Assembly: GCA_004555335.1 (NCBI GenBank)
Contig: SFII01000031.1
Span: 1-12,009, forward strand
Length of the DNA: 12,009 nt
Direction: 5' to 3'
DNA from: Coriobacteriaceae bacterium
Lineage (GTDB): Bacteria > Actinomycetota > Coriobacteriia > Coriobacteriales > Eggerthellaceae
Under the pieces are notes generated by a model. That model searched no databases and was not told the origin of the DNA. It saw nothing but the letters and a program-made list of their open reading frames with translations. Numbering within the stretch: position 1 is the first letter of the stretch; each line of letters starts with the position of its first letter. The position numbers and the translations under genes are program-made. This document shows, one piece after another, positions 6,845 to 12,009 of the stretch.

Positions 6845-7828
6845 CTACCAGGGAAGATCTTCGGGATGGGCGGCGCAGAAGGCTTCGGGGCCTGCAAGAA
6901 GCTCGGGGCAGAGCGCCCGGTCCGCTTCGGAGAGCAGGGCGGGATCCAAAAAGCCCCGGCGTTCGGCGTCTTCCATCTCCGCGGCCCACCTGAGCGCGAA
7001 TTCGCTTCGGTATTCGGGGGCGATGCGGTTGTAGTTCCACTTGTAGGTGGCGAACTTGACCGCGGCCAGCACCGGCGCGAATGCCGCCTGCTTTGCGGGG
7101 CGCGCGGCCAGATAGGCTTCCGAGGCGGCGAACTCGTCGCAGACGGCGTAGACCTTGGCCTGGGATTTCACGGAGGAGGCCGCGTTGTCCACGCGGTAGT
7201 TCAGCAGGCAGTCGGGCAGCAGGGCGGCGCGTCCGGCTGCGAACCAGGTACGCTGTACGAAGGAGGTGTCTTGGTACGAGGCGCCCGGGGTCTCGTTGAA
7301 GCGGATGCCGTTTTCCCGCAGCATGGACGTGCGGTACAGACCCGTCCAGATGATGGGCAGCACCTTCACCACATCCACCTGGTCGGCGGGCTTGAAGACC
7401 CGCTTGTATTTGAAGCCGGCGAAGGCCTCGATGGGATGTGCCTGTCCCGCGCAGTATTCGCTGTAGTTGGATTTCACCAGGTCGCAGCGGTGGAATCGGG
7501 CGAAGCGGTAGAGCTTCTTGAACATGTCCCGTTCGGCGAAATCGTCGCTTTCCACGATTCCCACGTATTCCCCGCGGGCGGCATCGAGGCCGCGGTTCAT
7601 GGATGCGCCGTAGCCCGAATTGGGCTTGTCGATGATCTGGATGCGCTTATCGCGCTCGGCATAGGATCGCAGCACCGCCAAGGTGGAATCGGTGGAGCCG
7701 TCGTTGATGCAGATGATTTGCAGCTGCCTCAGGCTCTGGCCGATCAGGCTTTCCAGGCACTGGGGGAGGAACTTCTCGACGTTATAGCAGGGCACCAGGA
7801 CGGTGACCTTGGGGGTTTCGCTTGCCAT
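6845..7828 (-). CDS. GT2-family glycosyltransferase
   Basis: A 327-aa GT-A, family 2 glycosyltransferase. TVLVPCYNVEKFL (9-21) opens the fold, INDGSTD (41-47) binds the nucleotide and ESDD (93-96) is the DxD-equivalent. WTGLYRTSML (161-170) and ETPGASYQD (179-187) match the family and are near-identical in the paralogue at 2806-3885. No membrane helix or signal peptide. The ATG follows the stop of the membrane-protein gene with no gap (TAGATG) and has AGGAG six bases upstream, so the two genes are almost certainly co-transcribed and probably translationally coupled. It likely adds a sugar to a lipid-linked intermediate in the cytoplasm, or charges a lipid carrier for the neighbouring GT-C-like protein. 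Donor sugar cannot be read. Confidence 0.93.
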   Translation of the reverse strand: MASETPKVTVLVPCYNVEKFLPQCLESLIGQSLRQLQIICINDGSTDSTLAVLRSYAERDKRIQIIDKPNSGYGASMNRGLDAARGEYVGIVESDDFAERDMFKKLYRFARFHRCDLVKSNYSEYCAGQAHPIEAFAGFKYKRVFKPADQVDVVKVLPIIWTGLYRTSMLRENGIRFNETPGASYQDTSFVQRTWFAAGRAALLPDCLLNYRVDNAASSVKSQAKVYAVCDEFAASEAYLAARPAKQAAFAPVLAAVKFATYKWNYNRIAPEYRSEFALRWAAEMEDAERRGFLDPALLSEADRALCPELLAGPEAFCAAHPEDLPW

Positions 7829-9934
7829 CTATTCTCCTTCCGTCGCGGTGATCCGATAGAGCCGCATGTCGCCCTCGCTCAGCAGCAGTTCGAGTCCAGG
7901 GGTTTGATCGTCGATCGCCTCGATTCCAGTCCAGTTTTCCGGGTGGTACGAAACTGTATAGCGCATATAGTCTTCTTCAGGCAGGGTGCCCTGGTCCAAG
8001 AGCAGGAGGTACTTCGCGTTCGATTTGCGGAGGGCCCGTGCGACGTCCTCATCCTCGGCCATCCTGTCGGCCCCGAAGCGAAGGGTTTGGCTCGTGCTAT
8101 TGTCTCCCGATTGATTGTAGCCGCCCCAGAAACGCCAGTAGACGTTCAGGTTCCAGTTGGCTGCGGCGAATGCGCTGCCATCGTAGGGATGGTTCAGTAT
8201 CACCGCATCCGGCTCTACCGTGCTGCTCACTTTATCCAGGAAGGCGCGCTCTTCGGCGCCCAGCACATCGTCGCTGCGGGAGGCGTTGTTCTCGAAACTG
8301 ATCAGATAGCGCGTGTAGCCGAAGGCGGTGTCGATCATGCGGTTTCCGGGAAGGTAGTACGCGGGGTGGAACAGGACCACGGCGATCATCGCGGCAATCA
8401 GGCCCGTAAGAACCGCGGGGACGTTCAGGGTGCGGGTGCGGTCGCCATGCCGGGCGCGACCTGGGGTGTGCGCGGGTTTGCGCGGCGATGCCAAGAGGGC
8501 TTTGACCGCATCGGTGATGGCGAGCAGGCCCAGGCATGCCAGGGGCAGCGCCACCAGGGAGAGCACGCCGCAGATGCGGTAGGAATCCTGGTACCAGAAG
8601 CCGGTGAGCCACATCTTGACCAGCCCGTCAGAGAACGCATTCACTAAGTACATGATGCTCGCAATTGCAAGGGATGCGATCATCCAACGGTGCCTTCTCT
8701 GCTTGAGGGTGCTCGCGGCGCCCACCATCACCAGTAGCGCGAGCAGGTATTGAGCGGGTCCGTCGCGTAAGGCGAGCGTTAGCAGTTTCAGGAGGGCTTG
8801 CCTTGAGGATGCGAAGGAGGGCCAGGAGAAGCTAACGACCGATGCGAAGAACGGCATGTTAAGTGCAAGGGCCCATCCCGCGACGGCGATTGCGAAAAGC
8901 CCGGCACAGGCGGCGAACCGCAGCTTGTTCCTGCTGCCATCTTCGCGGATGAAGCAGGGTAGGTCCAACATCTGCATGCAGGTATAGGGCACGAGGATGA
9001 TGGCAAGTGTGAAGACCGCATTGGGGTGGGACAGCCCTAATCCCATCAGGCAGGCGAAGAATGCCGCCCCTGCAAGAGCGGTGCTGCCCTTGCCTAGCCG
9101 GTTTTCGAAGATGGCCATGTAGCACGCTGCAGTGCCGAAGACCATCGCGAAGGCCGCCATGTTGGGGTAGAGGGGGCCGAAGGTAATCATCCCCCAAGGG
9201 AATGCTGCGAATGCGAGGGGGAGTATCGCACAGGGGGCGAAGGTGCGCCCGCGCAGGAGCACGGAGAGCGCAGACCATGCGCTGATGGGGGCGACTAGCG
9301 CCGCGAACAGGGCGTTGGTGGCGTTGACGGACAAGGCGACAGGAACATCGAAGGCACTGACGGACAGTGCGGCAATGCAGTGCCATGAGGAAGGATAGAA
9401 GCCCGACAAACCCTCATCGAAAGGCGGGTTTTCCAGGTTGTGGTACATGTCGATTCCGATGGGCGAGAAGGTGCCGGTATCCACGAAGGCCTGGATCCTC
9501 ATCATGTGGGACAGGTTGTCGTATGCCTGGAAGAAGGATGCGGGGCCATCAAGGTGTTTCACGAAGATGATCGCGCAGACGGCGATGCCCGCGCAGGTGA
9601 AGGCCGCAAGGCTTATTGCCTGGTTCCTCGCAGGGGATTCGGGTATGTTGGCGATGAGCGCGTCGTTTCGTACCAAGGCGCGTGCGATGGCCTCGCTTGC
9701 GATGAAAGCCGCGAGTGAGAAGGCCAGTACGGGCAGTCCGATGCTCGCCCAATCGGCCCAGATACCCGCTTTCCAGGCAATCAGAGCCCAGATTTCCAAC
9801 AGGGCGCAGGATATCGCGGGTGTTGCCCCCAGGGCGAGGTGGCGGGCCAGGCGCAATGCACGAGCGAGCAGGTAGCCTGGAACGAAGAGGAAAACCGCCT
9901 CGAAGGCGAAAGATGCTATGAATTGGGACCACAT
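7829..9934 (-). CDS. Large multi-pass membrane protein, DUF6541/GT-C glycosyltransferase-like
   Basis: A 701-aa integral membrane protein. About a dozen hydrophobic segments lie between residues 5 and 525 (for example 5-27, 40-56, 64-88, 105-125, 185-225, 236-275, 286-318, 338-366, 396-432, 454-478, 506-524). A hydrophilic C-terminal domain of about 175 residues, probably outside the cell, ends the protein. The first long loop carries YDNLSHMMRIQAF (138-150) and FYPSSWH (179-185); the acidic residue plus aromatic-rich 'yPs-WH' pattern resembles DUF6541 proteins of Actinobacteria, which look like GT-C enzymes using lipid-phosphate sugars. The annotation is from memory of the family. The ATG at 9934 has no good ribosome site, but the first helix begins there and no better in-frame start was found. 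Its base composition is slightly more AT-rich than its neighbours. It leads the minus-strand operon. Confidence 0.8.
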   Translation of the reverse strand: MWSQFIASFAFEAVFLFVPGYLLARALRLARHLALGATPAISCALLEIWALIAWKAGIWADWASIGLPVLAFSLAAFIASEAIARALVRNDALIANIPESPARNQAISLAAFTCAGIAVCAIIFVKHLDGPASFFQAYDNLSHMMRIQAFVDTGTFSPIGIDMYHNLENPPFDEGLSGFYPSSWHCIAALSVSAFDVPVALSVNATNALFAALVAPISAWSALSVLLRGRTFAPCAILPLAFAAFPWGMITFGPLYPNMAAFAMVFGTAACYMAIFENRLGKGSTALAGAAFFACLMGLGLSHPNAVFTLAIILVPYTCMQMLDLPCFIREDGSRNKLRFAACAGLFAIAVAGWALALNMPFFASVVSFSWPSFASSRQALLKLLTLALRDGPAQYLLALLVMVGAASTLKQRRHRWMIASLAIASIMYLVNAFSDGLVKMWLTGFWYQDSYRICGVLSLVALPLACLGLLAITDAVKALLASPRKPAHTPGRARHGDRTRTLNVPAVLTGLIAAMIAVVLFHPAYYLPGNRMIDTAFGYTRYLISFENNASRSDDVLGAEERAFLDKVSSTVEPDAVILNHPYDGSAFAAANWNLNVYWRFWGGYNQSGDNSTSQTLRFGADRMAEDEDVARALRKSNAKYLLLLDQGTLPEEDYMRYTVSYHPENWTGIEAIDDQTPGLELLLSEGDMRLYRITATEGE

Positions 9935-9959
9935 GGGCGGGCAACCATCCGTGAATCAT

Positions 9960-9974
9960 GGGGCTGTTCGCCCC
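9960..9974 (-). repeat. Small leader hairpin that includes the only purine-rich ribosome-like site
   Basis: GGGGC (9960-9964) pairs with GCCCC (9970-9974) around a 5-base loop, 25 bp upstream of the membrane-protein ATG. On the minus strand GGAGGGG (9977-9971) overlaps this stem. It is 11 bases from an out-of-frame ATG at 9959, not from the gene's own ATG. A role in controlling translation is speculative. Confidence 0.3.
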
Positions 9975-10041
9975 TCCGGCAGGGAAGGGTGGAGGCGCCA
10001 AGGGGAAGGTATTCCATATGCGGCTCCGAATTGCTAGGGTG

Positions 10042-10071
10042 ATTCTACCCGTGCAGGCCTGGTGCGTCCAA
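10042..10071 (-). promoter_or_regulatory. Possible sigma70-type promoter of the minus-strand operon
   Basis: The minus strand reads TTGGAC (10071-10066), 18 bases, then TAGAAT (10047-10042). The -10 matches consensus at five of six positions, the -35 only at the leading TTG. A start near 10035 would give a leader of about 100 bases. A small dyad, GGGT-6-ACCC (10037-10050), overlaps the -10 and could be an operator. Confidence 0.4.
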
Positions 10072-10209
10072 CCGTGTCGGGTGCACGAGGGCGTGCTTTG
10101 ATAGTATTCAGGGGAGCTTACAAGCGTGATGCAGCTCCGATATCCTGTCTGAACTGCGGCAAATCCACCCGCAGGCGTCGATTTGTTTTCTGCGTGAAAG
10201 GTGCCTCCG

Positions 10210-11253
10210 ATGACGAAGGTTTCGGTGATCGTCCCCATATACAACTGCGAGAAATACGTGGCGCAATGCGTAGAGTCCCTTCGAGCGCAGACCATGGAGG
10301 ACTTCCAAGCGATTTGCGTCGACGACGGCTCGAAGGACGCCTCCCTGGATGCGGCGCGTGATGCAGCGGCGGGCGATGGGCGGTTCGATTTCTACCAGCT
10401 GCCCGAAAACCGCGGCCAGAGCGTTGCGCGCAATCTGGCGCTTGATCATGCCCGGGGCGAATACCTGGTGCTGCTCGATGCCGATGACTATCTGGTGCCC
10501 GAAGCGCTCGCCAAGTTGGTTTCCCGGGCTGACACCCAGCGCCTTGATGACCTTTACTTTTCCGGGAAGGCCTTCTTCGAAGACGAGCAGGCGCGCCGGC
10601 TGGTTCCGGAAGATTACAGCAACCGTCCCTCCTTCGAGGGGGTTGCAAGCGGCATGGAACTATTCGCCTTCTTCGAGCAGAGCGATGCCTTCTTCGCCCA
10701 GGCCCCCCTGCGCATGGTGCGCCGCGATCTGGTGGAGCGGGCGCAGATCCGCTTTTGCGAAGGCATCATCCACGAAGACCTGCTGTTCACCATGCAAACC
10801 CTGGTCGAATCGGCGCGTTCTTCGTTCTTGAACGAAGAACTGTACATGCGGCGCGTGCATGCGGGCTCCACCATGGCCCAGCCCCGCAGGACGGCGGAGA
10901 ACGTGCGCGGGCATTTCGTGTGCCTGCAGAAGATGGAGCGCTGGATACGCGAGCATCCAGACCGCCTGGACGGCGACTTCGCCCAGGCGATGGCGCACCG
11001 CTTCGCAGCCTACCGCGCCCTGATGGCCCACGACTGGAAGCTGGAGCTGACGGAGGGCGAGCGCGCGGGTTTCCTGGATTCGCTTTCGCCCCTGGAGCGG
11101 TTCGAGTTCTTCAGCAGCGTCGTGTATCCCGACACCTACGTTCAGGATGTCTACGATTCGAAGACCTATCGCCTAGGTGATGCGATTGCGTCGCTTCCCC
11201 GGACCGTGGTGGAAAAGGTCTCCGGTGCGCTGCGTCGCGGAAGGGAGTCCTAG
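10210..11253 (+). CDS. GT2-family glycosyltransferase
   Basis: A 347-aa GT-A, family 2 glycosyltransferase. KVSVIVPIYNCEKYV (3-17) opens the fold; VDDGSKD (37-43), NRGQSVARN (67-75) and the DxD motif LDADD (89-93) follow, with IHEDLLF (187-193) in the position of the usual catalytic ED. The C terminus has SKTYRLGDAI, a tail often seen in this family. No membrane helix. The ATG at 10210 is chosen because AAAGGTG lies six bases upstream; an in-frame GTG at 10201 overlaps that ribosome site. It has the canonical DxD rather than the ESDD of the two minus-strand paralogues, so it belongs to another subgroup. It is transcribed away from the exporter operon and is followed one base later by another GT2 start, so those two form an operon. 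Confidence 0.93.
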   Translation: MTKVSVIVPIYNCEKYVAQCVESLRAQTMEDFQAICVDDGSKDASLDAARDAAAGDGRFDFYQLPENRGQSVARNLALDHARGEYLVLLDADDYLVPEALAKLVSRADTQRLDDLYFSGKAFFEDEQARRLVPEDYSNRPSFEGVASGMELFAFFEQSDAFFAQAPLRMVRRDLVERAQIRFCEGIIHEDLLFTMQTLVESARSSFLNEELYMRRVHAGSTMAQPRRTAENVRGHFVCLQKMERWIREHPDRLDGDFAQAMAHRFAAYRALMAHDWKLELTEGERAGFLDSLSPLERFEFFSSVVYPDTYVQDVYDSKTYRLGDAIASLPRTVVEKVSGALRRGRES

Positions 11254-11254
11254 C

Positions 11255-12009
11255 ATGAAGGCGAGTTCGACCATGCGGCAGGATTCGATGGCGGGTGTCG
11301 GCAAGGGAGCGCAGGACGCAACGGCTGGGGTGCGCGGGCATGCAGATGACGCGCCCGTGGTGAGCGTGATTGTGCCCGTCTACAACGCAGGCGCGTGGAT
11401 CGGCCGTTGCCTGGATTGCCTGTGCGGGCAGACCTTGCGCGACTTCCAGGTCATCTTCGTGGACGATTGCTCGACCGATGCCTCGGTGCAGGCGATCGAG
11501 CGGGCTGCGGCGGCGGATAACCGCATCGGGTTGGTGCGGCAGGAGCGCAATGCGGGCCCCGGCCCTGCGCGCAACGCGGGAATCGCCCAGGCGCGCGGGC
11601 GCTATCTGACCTTCTTGGATGTCGATGATCGCTATGGATCGTCCGATTATCTGGAGGTGCTGTGCAATGCAGCGGGACGCAGCCGTTTCGGGGTGGCAGG
11701 CGCCTGCCTTGCCAACGAGCATGCGCGCGGGCGCGTGGAGCGCGACTTCCCCGAAGACGGGCTGTACTGGGGTTATACCCTGCGCCAGTCGGGCGATGTT
11801 CCCTTCGGGCGCTTCCAGTTCGACTACGGCTTCCATCGCTTCGTCTTTCGCAGGGACCTGTTCTGCGACGGGGCGAACCGCTTCCCCGGGCTGCGCTACT
11901 ACGAGGATCCCGTGTTTCTGGTGCGCATCCTTGCCCAGGCGGGCGGGTTCTTCGCGGTGCCCGACAGGGAATACCTGTACCGCTGCGATTTCCGCAGGCA
12001 GAACTGGAG
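11255..12009 (+). CDS. GT2-family glycosyltransferase, partial at the window edge
   Basis: A reading frame that stays open to the last base, giving 251 residues. After a 35-residue hydrophilic N-terminal extension comes VVSVIVPVYNAGAWI (35-49), then VDDCSTD (69-75), NAGPGPARN (99-107) and the DxD motif LDVDD (121-125), with YYEDPVF (215-221) in the catalytic ED position. This is a family 2 glycosyltransferase truncated only by the window. The ATG lies one base after the upstream stop, and GGGAG seven bases before it is a good ribosome site. Internal Met7 and Met12 are alternative starts that would shorten the unusual extension. It probably works with the preceding GT2; donor and acceptor cannot be read. 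Confidence 0.88.
   Translation, partial: MKASSTMRQDSMAGVGKGAQDATAGVRGHADDAPVVSVIVPVYNAGAWIGRCLDCLCGQTLRDFQVIFVDDCSTDASVQAIERAAAADNRIGLVRQERNAGPGPARNAGIAQARGRYLTFLDVDDRYGSSDYLEVLCNAAGRSRFGVAGACLANEHARGRVERDFPEDGLYWGYTLRQSGDVPFGRFQFDYGFHRFVFRRDLFCDGANRFPGLRYYEDPVFLVRILAQAGGFFAVPDREYLYRCDFRRQNW

Larger units (their letters stand above)
9935..10209. other. 275-bp divergent intergenic region
   Basis: This region separates the minus-strand operon from the plus-strand GT2 genes and contains no protein-like frame. It holds a possible promoter for the minus operon (10042-10071), a roughly 100-base leader with a GC hairpin near the membrane-protein start, and small dyads toward the plus-strand gene (GCACG/CGTGC at 10083-10096; GGAGCT at 10113-10118 paired with AGCTCC at 10133-10138). 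No convincing -35/-10 pair was found for the plus strand, though a promoter must be expected somewhere here. Confidence 0.5.

Noticed and set aside
6599..8647. Long plus-strand open frame (682 codons) opposite the GT2 and membrane-protein genes
   Set aside because: Antisense to well-supported genes, with low-complexity composition. It crosses the intergenic gap without any sign of a start signal or domain.
9549..9959. Out-of-frame minus-strand frame beginning at the ATG with the GGAGGGG site
   Set aside because: The encoded Arg/Pro/Gly-rich peptide has no domain and overlaps the well-supported membrane protein. It is noted only for a possible leader effect.
10201..10209. GTG start for the plus-strand GT2
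   Set aside because: The GTG lies within the AAAGGTG ribosome site that is well spaced for the ATG at 10210, and the family's first strand follows that ATG.

Overview
The window is a high-GC (roughly 60-65 % by eye) bacterial locus for making, decorating and exporting a cell-surface glycan. LicD-type phosphotransferases, a TarI/IspD-type cytidylyltransferase, a TagGH/Wzm-Wzt-type ABC exporter, several GT2 glycosyltransferases and a GT-C-like multi-pass membrane protein point to a high-GC Gram-positive. An anaerobic Coriobacteriia/Eggerthellaceae-type host is my best guess. That rests on gene content and composition only; no phylogenetic marker is present.

Layout. Eight genes lie on the minus strand and read from about 9934 down to 25. 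In order of transcription they are: a 701-aa multi-pass membrane protein (DUF6541/GT-C-like); a GT2 glycosyltransferase that starts directly after its stop codon; a 282-bp gap with a strong hairpin and a pair of TTGCGCAA palindromes; the ABC permease; the ABC ATPase with a long C-terminal extension; a second GT2 paralogous to the first; a LicD-family protein overlapping it by 20 bp; a TarI/IspD-like cytidylyltransferase; and an extended-SDR epimerase/dehydratase/reductase. Two GT2 genes lie divergently on the plus strand from 10210. The second runs off the window edge. A 275-bp region (9935-10209) separates the two directions and holds a plausible sigma70-type promoter for the minus-strand genes. 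There are no tRNA or rRNA genes, CRISPR arrays, insertion sequences or phage genes.

How the genes fit together (inference). GT2 enzymes build a glycan in the cytoplasm. The TarI/IspD-like protein and the SDR would supply a CDP-activated alditol or sugar, and the LicD protein would transfer its phospho-group to the glycan. The permease/ATPase pair would export the product. The GT-C-like membrane protein would add residues outside the membrane from a lipid-linked donor.

The most unusual feature is the ABC ATPase. After a complete nucleotide-binding domain, its last ~325 residues look like three tandem repeats of the cell-wall-binding CWB2 type (PF04122). That module is normally found on secreted proteins that bind anionic wall polymers. 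Here it sits on a cytoplasmic exporter subunit, where Wzt proteins carry an unrelated glycan-recognition domain. The IspD-like/LicD pairing also parallels the eukaryotic ISPD-fukutin/FKRP ribitol-phosphate system.
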